Shown piece by piece: positions 17,090 through 30,016 of a stretch of DNA of 64,000 bases (the stretch's first letter is position 1; the number at the start of each line of letters is the position of its first letter). The DNA comes from Acidimicrobiia bacterium. Lineage in GTDB: Bacteria; Actinomycetota; Acidimicrobiia; IMCC26256; JAOSJM01. Under the pieces are notes generated by a model. The model was not told the DNA's origin. It ran no database searches and was given only the letters and a program-made list of their open reading frames with translations. The DNA lies in assembly GCA_027494165.1 (NCBI GenBank), contig JAOSJM010000006.1, forward strand, positions 62,001-126,000, in the 5' to 3' direction. The position numbers and the translations under genes are program-made.

Positions 17090-18435
17090 TCAGCGGGCGC
17101 CCGGGACGGAGGCCGGGATCGTCACCACGCCCGCCTGCTCGTCGAGGGTCCTCCGCAACGCGGGCCGGACGACCAGTCCGACCGCCACGGCCAGGAGCAG
17201 GAACCCCGCGCCCGTCAGCGTCTCGCGCACGCCGACGAGGTCGGTGAGCCGACCCTGCAGGAGGGCGCCGAGCGGGATCCCGGCCGTGATGGCCATCGAG
17301 TAGAGCGCCATCACCCGACCCCGGACCTCCTCGCCCACGAGCAGCTGGATCGACGTGTTGGCCGTGCTCACGGCGACGAGGTAGGCGGCGCCGAGCGTGA
17401 ACATGCCCGCGAGCGCGGCCGGATAGGAGGGGGACAGCCCCACCGCCACCAGCCCGAGCCCGTAGAGCACGACCGAGGCCGCGACGAGGCTCGAGCGGTT
17501 CACGCCGTCGGCATAGCCGCTCACCACGACCGCCCCGATGACGCCGCCGGCCCCGAACGCCGCCACGATCATGCCGTAGACGTCCTCGCCGACGCCGAGC
17601 TGCTCCTGGCTGAGGACGGCGGCGAGCTGCAGCACCGGGCTCCCCAAGAAGGCGACGCAGGCCACCACCACCAGCGCCACGACGACGCCCGCCCGCTCCC
17701 GCGAGTAGGCGATCACCTCGCGGAACTGCTCGCGGACCCGCCCGGATCCGGCCTCCGACGAAGGCTCGGGAGCGCGGATGGCCAGGAGGGCGACGATGAC
17801 CGCCACGTACGACAGCGCGTTGACGGTGAAGGCCGTGGAGGCCCCGAACCGGAGGAGCACCACACCGCCCAGGGCCGGCCCCACGGTGCGCGACGCGTTG
17901 AACTGGGCCGAGTTGAGGGTGATCGCGTTCAGCAGCTGGTCGCGGGGCGCGAGCTGGGGGACCATGGCCTGCCAGGCGGGGAGCATCAGGCCGATGCTCA
18001 CGCCGGTGACGGTCACGAGGCCGGCCGTGACCCACGGGCTGGCGTGACCGTCGGCCCAGACGACGGCGAGACCGCTCGCCGCCAGCGCGCCGAGCAGGCT
18101 CGTCGCCAGCAGGATCCGCCGGCGGGAGATCCGGTCCGCGAGGACCCCGCCGAGCGGCCCCACCACGACTGCCGGGATGAACTGGGCGAAGGCCACGAAC
18201 CCGACCCAGCTCGCGGAGCCGGTGACCTCGTAGACCACGAAGGGGACGGTGATGTTCTGCATCCACGACCCGGCGTTCGACAGGAAGGCGCCCGTGAGGA
18301 AGAGGGCGAAGTCGCGGTTCCGCAGGGCCCGGAAGGCGTGGCGGAGCCCCCGGGGCCGAGCTCCGACCGGGGGCGCGGCGACCTCGCCGGGGGGACCACG
18401 GCGCGTGGATCGCGGGAGGGCGACGAGTCAGGCAT
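17090..18435 (-). CDS. MFS transporter, MFS_3 type; one frameshift
   Basis: A major-facilitator exporter of about 448 residues with 12 hydrophobic segments. The start of the membrane part is FRALRNRDFALFLTGAFLSNAGSWMQN, and the cytoplasmic loop 2-3 motif is GGVLADRISRRRILLATSLL, as in the enterobactin-exporter/H+ antiporter branch. The ATG at 18435 leads a Ser/Pro-rich N-terminus (MPDSSPSRDPRAVVP). A C- or G-run error between about 18350 and 18400 is needed to join it to the membrane part. Convergent with the MATE gene and divergent from the acyltransferase. Substrate unknown. Confidence 0.85.
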
Positions 18436-18516
18436 GGCGACGAACGACCCTACCCGTCCGGCTCGAGGGCCCCGCCCGCGGTTGCGCGGCGACCCTCGAC
18501 GCGGTTTGCTCTGCGG

Positions 18517-19465
18517 ATGGCCGACCGACCCGAGGGGCGCACCGTCGACGTCGGACCGGGGCCCGGCCCCGACGTCGCCGGTCAGTCGCTGGTGCCCGTG
18601 CGCGGCGCGACGCCCGGGCGGGCGAACCTGGTCGCAACCCTCGCCGGGTTGGGCGAGACGATGCCCGACGACCCCGAGATCCGCCGATCCGACGTCGACG
18701 CCTGGGGGCGCAGCGAGCGGGTGCGGTCGGTGGCCCGCCGCCTGTACGACCCCGTCTACCGCCACTGGTTCCGGGCCGAGTGGGAGGGCCTCGAGCACGT
18801 GCCGGCCGACGGCGGGGCCCTGCTCGTGTCGAACCACTCCGCCCCCATCCCTCCGACGCGCCGGTGATCATGCACGGGATCGAGACCGAGCTCGGCCGCC
18901 CGGTCTACGGCCTGGCGGACTTCCTCTTCCGCCGGGTCCCGGTGCTGGGGACGATGTGGTCCCGGGTCGGGGGCGTGACGGCCCACCCCGACAACGCCTA
19001 CCGCCTCCTGCACGACGACCGCCAGCTCGTGCTCGTGTTCCCCGAGGGGACCAAGGGCACGAGCAAGCCGTTCGCCGACCGCTACCGGCTCCGGCGGTTC
19101 GGGCGGGGTGGCTTCGTGGAGATCGCCATGCGGGCGGGCGTCCCCGTCGTCCCCGTCGCGGTGATGGGCAGCGAGGAGTCCATGCCGATGCTCTGGAACG
19201 TCGCTCCGCTGGCCCGGCTGATCGGGGTCCCGTACGTCCCGGTCACGGCGAACCAGCTCGTCTACGGGCCCGTCGTCGGACTGTTCGCCCCCTGCCGGCC
19301 AAGTTCCGGGTGCGCGTCCTGCCGCCGGTGCGCTTCGACGTCGAGCCGGACCAGGAGCGCTACCCGCGCAGCCGGGTCATGGACGAGGCGGAGCGGATCC
19401 GGGACATGATCCAGGACGCCCTCTACGACCTGCTCCGCCGCCGGCGGAGCGTGTGGTTCGGCTGA
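18517..19465 (+). CDS. 1-acyl-glycerophosphate acyltransferase (PlsC-like); two frameshifts
   Basis: A PlsC-family acyltransferase of about 315 residues. The catalytic block NHS-AIPSDAPV spans the first break near 18850 and gives the His-x4-Asp motif once a C is added. The second motif is VFPEGTKGTSKP, and GVPVVPVAVMGSEE follows. A second break near 19300 (C run) leads to LPAKFRVRVLPPVRF and the C-terminal stop. It transfers acyl chains to a glycerol-phosphate lipid. The gene overlaps the next epimerase gene by one base; the same pair occurs in mycobacteria (Rv0501/Rv0502). Confidence 0.87.
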
Positions 19466-20497
19466 TGCGGATCCTCGTCACCGGCCTCGGGACGTTCTGG
19501 GGGAGCCGCCTCGCGCGGCACCTCGAGCAGGTCGACGGCATCGACGTGATCGTGGGGCTCGACACCCGCGAGCCCCGGCTCCCGCTCGAGCGGACCGAGT
19601 TCGTCCGGGCCGACTCCTCCTACTCCATCCTCAGCCGGATCGTACGGGCGACCAAGATCGACACGATCCTGCACACCCACCTCGTCGTCGACTCCACCCG
19701 GGGTGGGGGGAAGAGGCTCCACGAGATCAACGTGATCGGGACCCTGAACCTCCTGGCCGCCGCCGGCGCCGCCGGCAGCACCGTGCGCAAGGTCGTGGTG
19801 AAGAGCTCCACGCTCGTCTACGGGGCCAACGCCGAGGACCCGTACTTCTTCCGCGAGCACGTGGCGCGCTCGCGATCCGCCCGCACCCCCGTCGAACGCT
19901 CCCTGCTCGAGGTCGAGTCGTACCTGCACGACTTCGCCGAGGACAACCCGCACGTCGACGTGACGCTGCTGCGGTTCGCGAACGTGCTCGGCGACCACAT
20001 CGAGACGCCGTTCACGCGGGCCCTGCGCCTCCCGCTCGTCCCCGAGGTCCTCGGGTTCGACCCCCGGTTGCAGTTCACCCACGAGGACGACGTCATCGGC
20101 TCGATCGTCTTCACCGCGGTCGAGGACGTCCCCGGGATCTACAACGTGGCGGGCGACGGTGTCCTCCCCCTGGAGCGAGGTCTGCACGATCATGAACAAG
20201 CGACGGGTGGCGCTCCCCCCGGTCCTCACCCGCACGGCGGCCACGCCGCTGCGATGGCTGGGCGCGGCGCTGCCGGACGAGATGCTCGACGTGCTGCGCC
20301 ACGGGCGGGGCGTCGACAACTCGCGCTTCAAGCGGGCCGGCTACGACCTGCGGTTCACGTCGGCTCAGACGGTCGAGGCGTTCGCCCGCCGCACGCGCCT
20401 CGAGCACGTGATCGGCGAGGCCCGGCCCACCTACCGCTACGAGCGTGACGTCGAGACGTTCTTCCGGCACTCGCCGGCCGTCGTCCGCGACACCTGA
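19465..20497 (+). CDS. NAD-dependent epimerase/dehydratase family protein; one frameshift
   Basis: An extended SDR of about 344 residues. The nucleotide-binding motif is ILVTGLGTFWGSRLARHL, with Thr-Phe in place of the more usual Gly-x-Gly. Further matches are HTHLVVDSTRGGGKRLHEIN, NVIGTLNLL, SSTLVYGAN and LLRFANVLG. Near 20170 a five-C run carries one C too many; correction gives GVLPWSEVCTIMNKRRVALP. Relatives are GalE2-like proteins of unproven substrate. ATG overlaps the stop of the acyltransferase, suggesting linked roles in envelope glycolipid or phospholipid metabolism. Confidence 0.85.
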
Positions 20498-20547
20498 GCA
20501 CGTCGCGCCGGCGGGCACGTTCGGGACAAAGCGGTAGGATCCGCGCC

Positions 20548-20997
20548 GTGCGGTGCCCCGCGTGCGCAGCCTTCCTCGACCCCGGCACCACGTCCTGCTG
20601 GCGGTGCCACGTCGGCGTCGTGGCGCCGGCCGACCCGGTCCCCGGCCCTCACCGGGGAGCCTCGCTCCCCCTCCCGCGCCCCGCCCCACCGCCCCAGCCC
20701 TCGTGGGCCGACCTGCTCGATCCCGCCCACGCCCCCGCGCCGTGGTCGGCGAGGACCGGCCACCGGTGGCGTGCGGGTCGCGTCGTGCTCGTCGTGGTGG
20801 GAGCGCTCGTCGGCCTCGCCCTGCTCGGACTGCTCGGCCTCGGCCTCTACGCGACGGTCACCGACGCGTCCGGGGAGGCTCGGCGCGGAGGGTACGCCCC
20901 CGGCGAGGTCTCGGTGCCGTTCGAGTCGGTGAGGGGGTTGAAAGGATGGAGGGAGAGGCAGCGAGCGGGCGACGACCCGCGTTCGTCGTCACCGTGA
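20548..20997 (+). CDS. Small zinc-ribbon membrane protein
   Basis: A 149-residue protein of unknown function. The N-terminus has paired CxxC motifs (MRCPACAAFLDPGTTSCWRC), which form a zinc ribbon. A proline-rich linker and one strong transmembrane segment (VVLVVVGALVGLALLGLLGL) follow. The tail after about residue 120 is of uncertain reading because this window has many frame errors. GTG 20548 is the only sensible start. Confidence 0.65.
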   Translation: MRCPACAAFLDPGTTSCWRCHVGVVAPADPVPGPHRGASLPLPRPAPPPQPSWADLLDPAHAPAPWSARTGHRWRAGRVVLVVVGALVGLALLGLLGLGLYATVTDASGEARRGGYAPGEVSVPFESVRGLKGWRERQRAGDDPRSSSP

Positions 20998-21270
20998 TCA
21001 CTACCCGCCGGACGTCGCCCTCCCACCCCCCGATGTCGCCCTCCAGGGCGGGCCCAGGACAACGCGTCCGGCACCGGGGGACCCTCGAGTCGAACGAGCC
21101 GGCGGCGGTGGGGCTCCTCCCGGCGCGCGACCTCGTCTGCTCGTGGTGGGCTCACCGGACCGTGACCCGCCGGGCCTCGACCGGTTCCTCGACGCCTTCG
21201 AGCTGCTCGGGTGAGCCCGGCCCTTCCCGGCCATCCGACGGCGAGGCGTCGCCGCGACAGGTGGTCGCGT

Positions 21271-21884
21271 TCACACTTCGCCCAGGAACCGCTCCCCGAG
21301 CTCGGCGCCCCGGTCGGTCCACTCCTCGGCGGTGATGGCGTAGCGCACGTGGTCCTCCCAGACCCCCCGGATCTGGAGGAACCCGAGCGCGACGCCCTCC
21401 TCGCGCAGCCCGAGCTTCTCGGCCACCCGGCGGCTGGCCCGGTTCCGGGGACGATCGCCACCTCGACCCGGTGCAGCCCGAGATCCTCGAAGGCGTACCG
21501 GAGGAGGAGGACCATCCCCTCGGGCACGAGGCCCTGCCCGGCCATGGCCTCGTCGACCCAGTACCCGGCGAAGGCCGACTGGAACGGCCCGCGCTGCACG
21601 CTTCCCAGGCTCACCTCGCCGACGAACGTGCCGTCGTGCAGGAAGATCCCGAAGCCGTACGCGCTGTCGAAGTGCCGCTGGCGCTCCCAGGCACCGCAGC
21701 GGGCGCGGAAGGCCTCGAGGTCGTGCGCGGCGTCGGGGATCCCGGGGTCGGGCAGGGGCTCCCACGGTTCCAGCCAGTCGCGGCTCCGCTGGCGCACCGT
21801 GCTCCAGGCCTTGAAGTCGGAGGCCTTGAGCGGCCGGAGCACCACACGGGGCCCGGCGATCGTGCGGAGCTCATGCGAGCGCAC
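21271..21884 (-). CDS. GNAT family N-acetyltransferase (RimJ/RimL-like); one frameshift
   Basis: An acetyltransferase of about 203 residues. The N-terminus has the RimJ-like GPRVVLRPLKASDFKAWSTVR, then FGIFLHDGTFVGEVSLGSV, YWVDEAMAGQGLVPEGMVLLLRYAFEDLGLHRVEVAIVP, and after the break RNRASRRVAEKLGLREEG, which completes the acetyl-CoA-binding region. The break lies near 21449 in a run of four G. GTG 21884 is preceded by GGGGAGG. Such enzymes acetylate protein N-termini or small amines. Divergent from orn. Confidence 0.87.
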
Positions 21885-21961
21885 GAGCCCGCCTCCCCGT
21901 GACGCGCGTGACCACGGTCTCCGGCACGGCGGTCAGGTTACCGGTGACCTAGGGTCGCGCC

Positions 21962-22543
21962 GTGCCCGCCGAGCCCTCCCGTGACGACCGCCTCGTGTGG
22001 ATCGACCTCGAGATGACCGGCCTCGACGTCGCCCGCCACGCCATCGTCGAGATCGGGGTCCTCGTGACCGACGCCGAGCTCCGGACCCTCGACGACGGCC
22101 TCGACCTCGTGGTGCACCAGACCCCCGAGGCCCTCGCCCTCATGGACGACGTGGTCCGGACCATGCACACGAAGTCGGGCCTGATCGCCGAGGTCGAGGC
22201 CTCGCCGCTCGGCCTCGAGGAAGCCGGGAGCCGGGTGCTCGAGTACCTGCGCCGCCACGTGCCCGAGCCCCGCACCGCCCCGCTGTGCGGCAACACCATC
22301 GGGATGGACCGGCGGTTCCTCGCCCTCCACCTCCCCGAGGTCGAGGCCCACCTGCACTACCGGAGCATCGACGTCTCCTCGATCAAGGAGCTCTGCCGCC
22401 GCTGGTACCCCGAGCTCTACCGGCACCGGCCGAACAAGACCGAGGCGCACCGGGCCCTCGGCGACATCCGGGAGTCCGTCGATGAGCTGCGCTTCTACCG
22501 CGAGAAGCTCTTCGTGCCGCCGCCGTCGCGCCCGAGGGCCTGA
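21962..22543 (+). CDS. orn: Oligoribonuclease
   Basis: A DEDDh 3'-5' exonuclease that degrades 2-5 nt RNAs and pGpG. The 193 residues are intact. Exo I is WIDLEMTGLD, Exo II is GNTIGMDRRFL, and Exo III is PNKTEAHRALGDIRESVDELRFY with the catalytic His and Asp. GTG 21962 is the start. Monocistronic; divergent from the GNAT gene and convergent with the aminotransferase. Confidence 0.96.
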   Translation: MPAEPSRDDRLVWIDLEMTGLDVARHAIVEIGVLVTDAELRTLDDGLDLVVHQTPEALALMDDVVRTMHTKSGLIAEVEASPLGLEEAGSRVLEYLRRHVPEPRTAPLCGNTIGMDRRFLALHLPEVEAHLHYRSIDVSSIKELCRRWYPELYRHRPNKTEAHRALGDIRESVDELRFYREKLFVPPPSRPRA

Positions 22544-22559
22544 GCCGCCCCGGCGCTCC

Positions 22560-23669
22560 TCACCCTCGACCGAGCAGCTCACCCAACGCGCCGAGCAGCG
22601 CCGCCACCGAGCGCTCCCGGGCCGCGTGGGCCATGAGGCCGATGCGCCAGGCCCTCCCCGGCGAGCTCCCCGAGCCCACCGCCGACCTCGATGCCGAACC
22701 GGTCGAGGAGGGCCCGCCGCACCCCCGCGTCCTCGACGCCCTCCGGGAGCCACGCCGAGGTGAGCTGCGGGAGGCGCCGACCCTCTTCGGCGAACAGCCG
22801 GAACCCCAGGTCCGGCAGGGCGCCCTGGAGCGCGTCGCCCACCGCCCGGTGCCGCGCCCAGGCCGCCTCCAGGCCCTCGTCGAGCAGGGCCCCGAGCCCG
22901 GCGTGGAGGGCGAACACCATGGCCACCGGGGCCGTGTGGTGGTACCGGCGGGCGGAGCCCACGTAGTCGGCGATGAGGCCGAGGTCCAGGTACCACGACT
23001 GCGGGGGCGACGACCGTCCCCGCACCCGTTCCATCGCCCGGGCCGAGATGGTCAGGGGGGCCAGCCCGGGGGGCACGCCGAGGCACTTCTGGGTCCCCGA
23101 GTAGCAGGCGTCGATCCCCCAACCGTCGACCTCCACCGGGATGCCCCCAGCGACGTGACCGTGTCGACGAGGAGCAGCGTCCCGGTCTCGCGGAGCGCCC
23201 GGAGCGGGGCGATCTCGTTCTCGACCCCCGTCGAGGTCTCGGCGTGCACCACCGCCACCAACCGGGCGTCGGGGTGGCGACGCTGCTCGTCGAGGAGGCG
23301 CTGGGGGTCGATGGCCCGGCCCCAGGGCTCGTCGACCCGGACCACGGTGGCGCCGCACCGGCGGGCCACCTCGCACATCCGCTCGCCGAACACCCCGTTG
23401 ACGCCGACGATCGCGGTCTCGCCCGGCTCGAGGAGGTTGACGAAGCACGCCTCCATCCCGGCCGAGCCGGTCCCGCTGATCGGGACGGTCAGCTCGTTAG
23501 CGGTGCGGAACACGCGACGGAGCCGGGCCGCCGTGTCGTCGAGGAGGTCGAGGAAGTCGGGGTCGAGATGACCGAGCAGCGGGCGGGCGAGCGCCCCGGC
23601 GACCTCGGGATAGGGGTTCGACGGGCCGGGCCCGAGGAGGAGGCGGTCGGTGAGTGGCACGGGCCGCAT
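22560..23669 (-). CDS. Class V aminotransferase (alanine-glyoxylate/serine-pyruvate type); two frameshifts
   Basis: A PLP-dependent fold I aminotransferase of about 370 residues. LLGPGPSNPYPEVAGALARPLLGHLDP marks the AGT family. VAVVHAETSTGV and LLVDTVTSLGG give the PLP-contact Asp, and CYSGTQKCLGVPPGL contains the Schiff-base Lys. Breaks lie near 23147 and near 22664 (G runs). Correction of the second gives WRIGLMAHAARERSVAALLGAL and a TGA at 22560-22562. Likely role: glyoxylate detoxification or serine metabolism. ATG 23669 is preferred over a longer Arg-rich extension. Confidence 0.85.
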
Positions 23670-23728
23670 GCTAGCGAGGCCTCGCGTCGCCGCCCGTCCC
23701 GGCGCTGGCCGCGAGCGGTCCCGGCGAC

Positions 23729-24103
23729 TCAGGCCGCGACGCCGACCACCGGCCGCCACGAGGCGAGGAGCCCCCGCACCTCCAGGGCGACGGCCTCGCC
23801 GGCGACGATCCCCCGGGCCACCTCGGCCGCGGCGCGGGCCACGAACGTGACCTCGGGGTCCGGCCGCGGGATGCCGGCGGTGTCCGCGGCGGCCAGGACG
23901 GCCTGGGAGGCCGCGTAGGCGGCCCAGGCGGCCTGGCGCTGGCGACGCTCGACCCGCAGGGCACGGTCGATCGCCAGGGTGGTGTGCCAGGCGTCGACCT
24001 CGTCACCGGCGCAGGCGAGATGCGAGGAGATCGCCTCCGCGACGCGGTGGAGGTCGCTCCTCGACATCTGCGCCAGGGCCCCGGTGAACTCCGCGAGCTC
24101 CAT
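23729..24103 (-). CDS. Hypothetical helical protein, 124 residues
   Basis: An intact, Ala-rich, mostly helical protein I do not recognise. It begins MELAEFTGALAQMSRSDLHRVAEAI and contains AWHTTLAIDRALRVERRQRQAAWAAYAASQAVL, then a conserved-looking ARGIVAGEAVALEVRGLLASWRP. No signal peptide or membrane segment. It stands alone between the aminotransferase and two palindromic elements. Confidence 0.55.
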   Translation of the reverse strand: MELAEFTGALAQMSRSDLHRVAEAISSHLACAGDEVDAWHTTLAIDRALRVERRQRQAAWAAYAASQAVLAAADTAGIPRPDPEVTFVARAAAEVARGIVAGEAVALEVRGLLASWRPVVGVAA

Positions 24104-24161
24104 ACCTGGTAGTTCGGCACGTCCGGGCGCGTTGTAGGGCTTTTGCGGCCCCCCGTGCCCT

Positions 24162-24205
24162 CTCGGGTGTCCCTCCCCCGCCCAGCGACGGTAGAGGCAC
24201 CCGAG
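24162..24205. repeat. 45-bp palindromic element, copy 2 (44 bp)
   Basis: Left arm lacks one base (CTCGGGTGTCCCTCC); centre CCCGCCCAGCGAC; right arm GGTAGAGGCACCCGAG. It is 71 bp from copy 3, and both are followed by the same GAACACGGCGGGACGCG. Confidence 0.85.
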
Positions 24206-24232
24206 AACACGGCGGGACGCGACCGACCCCCT

Positions 24233-24277
24233 CCCGGGTGTCCCTACCCCCGCCCAGCGACGGTAGAGGCACCCGAG
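24233..24277. repeat. 45-bp palindromic element, copy 3
   Basis: Left arm CCCGGGTGTCCCTACC, centre CCCGCCCAGCGAC, right arm GGTAGAGGCACCCGAG. It ends 22 bp from the ppx stop codon. Confidence 0.88.
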
Positions 24278-24299
24278 AACACGGCGGGACGCGGGACCG

Positions 24300-25221
24300 T
24301 CAGGCGAGGCTGCGGACGAGACCGTCGAGGATGTCGGCCTCGGAGACCAGCATCTCCTCGAACCCGAAGTGGCGGAACACGCACACGAGCACGACGGCCC
24401 CCGACGATGACGTCGACCCGGCCCGGTTCGAGGCCCGGGTTGTGCGCCCGCCGCGCCGCCGGCTCCGTCGCGAGGGCCCGGAACACGTCCTCGGCGGCCT
24501 CGTGCGTGAGGCGGAAGTGATGGATCCGGTCGGGGTCGTACTCGGGCAGCCCCATCTCGAGCGCGGCGAAGGTCGTGACCGTCCCGGCCAGGCCGACGAG
24601 CGTCCGGGCGTCCCGCGCCGCGGGGAGCAGGCGGTCGACGTCGCCGAGGTGGGCGCGGACGACCGACACCGCCTGGGACAGCTCCTCGGCCGAGGGGGGG
24701 TCCGAGTGGAGGTACTGCTCGGTGAGGCGCACGCAGCCGATGTCGAGGGAGACGAGGCCCTCGGGCCCGGTGGTGCCGACGACGAGCTCGGTGGATCCGC
24801 CCCCGATGTCGACCACGAGGAACGGGGACGGCTCCGACAGCCCGGCGGTCGCCCCGAGGAACGAGAGCCGGGCCTCCTCCTCACCCGGCAGCAGCTCGAG
24901 CTCGACGCCGAGCGCGTCCCGGGCCGGCCCGAAGAGCTCCTCCCGGTTGGCGGCGTCACGCGCCGCGCTGGTCGCCGTCGCCCGGACCCGCTCGACCGAG
25001 AGCTCGTCGAGCACGCGGCGATACTCGTGCAGCACGTCCAGGGTCCGTTCGAGGGCGTCGGGGTGGAGCCGGCGGGACGCGTCGACCCCCTGGCCGAGCC
25101 GGGTGATCCGCATCTGCCGGTCGAGGGTGCGCAGCCCGGCGCCGGGACCCGAGCCCGACACCTCCGCGACCAGGACCCGGACCGAGTTCGTCCCCACGTC
25201 GACGGCGGCGAGCCGGGTCAC
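24300..25221 (-). CDS. Exopolyphosphatase / Ppx-GppA family phosphatase; one frameshift
   Basis: An ASKHA-fold phosphatase of about 306 residues acting on polyphosphate or pppGpp. The phosphate 1 loop is AAVDVGTNSVRVLVAEV, followed by TSAARDAANREELF and the phosphate 2 loop VVDIGGGSTELVVG, then GLAGTVTTFAAL. The frame breaks near 24400, after which the normal C-terminus EMLVSEADILDGL resumes. GTG 25221 overlaps the stop of the DUF501 gene (GTGA). The pair DUF501-ppx is conserved in actinobacteria (Rv1025-Rv1026). Confidence 0.9.
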
Positions 25222-25675
25222 GGAGCGGTCTCCCGCTGGAGCTGCTCCGCCACCCACCGGCCCACCGGGTCGTCGCCTCCGGCGAGGAACCAGGCGTAGT
25301 GGGCGTGGAGGCACTTCACGCCCCGGCGGGTTCCACCCACCCCCCCGTGGGGCCGGGGACCGGCGTGGCCGGGGGCAGGGCGGCGTCCCGCTCCGCCGCG
25401 TAGGTCGCGTGGGCCGACGCGAGCTCGTCGGGGTCGACGGCCGCCTCGGCCGCCCGCACGCCTCCGGCCGCCTCGAGGCGGGACACGGCCAGGGAGAGGT
25501 CGGGGTCGACGAGCCAGTAGCGGGTGGGCATGGGCGTCCCGTCGCGCAGCAGCGGCGCGTTGCGGATCACGAGCGGTTCGCCGCGAGCGTCCCGTACGAC
25601 GACCTCGAAGTCGGCACGAGGTTCCCGCCCGAGCAGCCGCGTGAGCACGGCGACGTCCTCGGCGGAGGGGGGCAC
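25218..25675 (-). CDS. DUF501 family protein; one frameshift
   Basis: A roughly 152-residue member of DUF501, a family common in actinobacteria next to eno and ppx. The N-terminal half has LTRLLGREPRADFEVVVRD and PTRYWLVDPDLSLAVSRLEA. After a break near 25340 the signature VKCLHAHYAWFLAGGDDPVG appears. The conserved Cys and His suggest metal or redox chemistry, but no activity is known. It lies between the ftsB-like gene and ppx. Confidence 0.87.
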
Positions 25676-25737
25676 GCCCGCAGTGTAGGAGGGCGCCGTT
25701 CCCGGCCCTCCGGCGGGCGGCCCTCGGCGAACGGCCC

Positions 25738-28978
<3,241 letters not shown>

Positions 28979-30004
28979 TCAGCCCTCCGTCTCGAACGGC
29001 GAGGGCGCGAGTGGCGTCGTGTCGGGCCGCTCCCGGACCAGGGGCACCCCGGGTGGTTCGATCCGGAACTGCTCGTCCTGGACCAGGGTGCCGAAGCGGG
29101 CGTCGACGGTGATGTCGGCGTCGAGCAGCGCCTGGGTCAGCTCCTGGGCGAACGTGGCCTGGCGACTCTGGAGCGCCTCGCCGAGGAGCGCGTCGCGCCA
29201 GGCCTCGAACGAGTCGGAGGATCGGGCCAGGATCACGTGCCAGCCGAACTCGGACTGGAGGGGGTCGGAGACCTCCCCGTCGGAGAGCCCGTTCGCGGCA
29301 GCCTCGAACTCGGCCACGAAGGCCCCCGGCTCGAGGCAGCCGAGGAAGCCTCCGTTCGCGGCCGAGCCGGGGTCCAGCGAGCGGGCGGCGGCGATCTCGG
29401 CGAAGTCGGCGCCCTCGCGCACCTCCTCGGCCACGTCGCGCGCCTCGGCCTCGGTGTCGACGAGGACGTGCCACACGACCCGACCCGACGGGCAGCTCGC
29501 GGCCAGCTCCTCACGACGGGCCTCGAAGAGGATCCGCAGCTCCTCGTCGGTGGGCTCGGCACCGGCCCCGGCGAGGGTGAAGCGGGCGATCCGGTCGACG
29601 AGCCGCTCACGGAACCAGCCGGGGACCCGGTTCCAGGTGTCCTCACCGACGGCCTGCTCGAAGCGGGCGTCGGTCGACTGGCGGTCCTCGGTGGTCAGCT
29701 CCAGGCCCGCGTCCTCGAAGCGCTGGTCGAGGACCTGCTGGGCGACGAGCTGGGTGAGCCAGAGGGCGCTCAGCGACGAGCTCACCGTGTCGGGGCCGGC
29801 TCCCTCGGTGGCGGGGGCGCTCGGGCCGAAGAGGGCGCCGACGAGCTCGGGGTGGGCGCCGAGCACGGCCACCTCGTCGAGGAAGTCGTCCTGCTCGATG
29901 CGGTGGCCGTCGACGGTGGCGGCGGGCGGTGCGAGCCGTGAGCAGGCGCTCGCCACCAGGACCAGGGACACGACGAGGAGGCTGGCACGGCGGGAGCGGC
30001 TCAC
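28979..30004 (-). CDS. Parvulin-type peptidyl-prolyl isomerase lipoprotein (SurA/PrsA-like)
   Basis: A 341-residue secreted chaperone. The signal peptide RRASLLVVSLVLVASAC ends in a lipobox (ASAC, lipidation Cys at about residue 21). An N-terminal SurA-like helical part has TVDGHRIEQDDFLDEVAVL. The parvulin domain around residues 160-290 has VVWHVLVDTEAEARDVAEEV, FAEIAAARSLDPGSAANGGFLG, and VSDPLQSEFGWHVILA. It probably folds exported proteins at the membrane outer face. It starts 12 bp after mfd; mycobacteria have the lipoprotein LpqU in this neighbourhood. Confidence 0.9.
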   Translation of the reverse strand: MSRSRRASLLVVSLVLVASACSRLAPPAATVDGHRIEQDDFLDEVAVLGAHPELVGALFGPSAPATEGAGPDTVSSSLSALWLTQLVAQQVLDQRFEDAGLELTTEDRQSTDARFEQAVGEDTWNRVPGWFRERLVDRIARFTLAGAGAEPTDEELRILFEARREELAASCPSGRVVWHVLVDTEAEARDVAEEVREGADFAEIAAARSLDPGSAANGGFLGCLEPGAFVAEFEAAANGLSDGEVSDPLQSEFGWHVILARSSDSFEAWRDALLGEALQSRQATFAQELTQALLDADITVDARFGTLVQDEQFRIEPPGVPLVRERPDTTPLAPSPFETEG

Positions 30005-30016
30005 GGGCGCAGGATC

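Noticed and set aside
20998..21270. A gene in the 273-bp gap before the GNAT gene
   Set aside because: One short reading ends plausibly (RFLDAFELLG then stop), but no start or family signature is visible.
24244..25314. Ppx reading frame extended at both ends
   Set aside because: The extra C-terminal part is a frameshift product running through a palindromic element, and the extra N-terminus overlaps DUF501.
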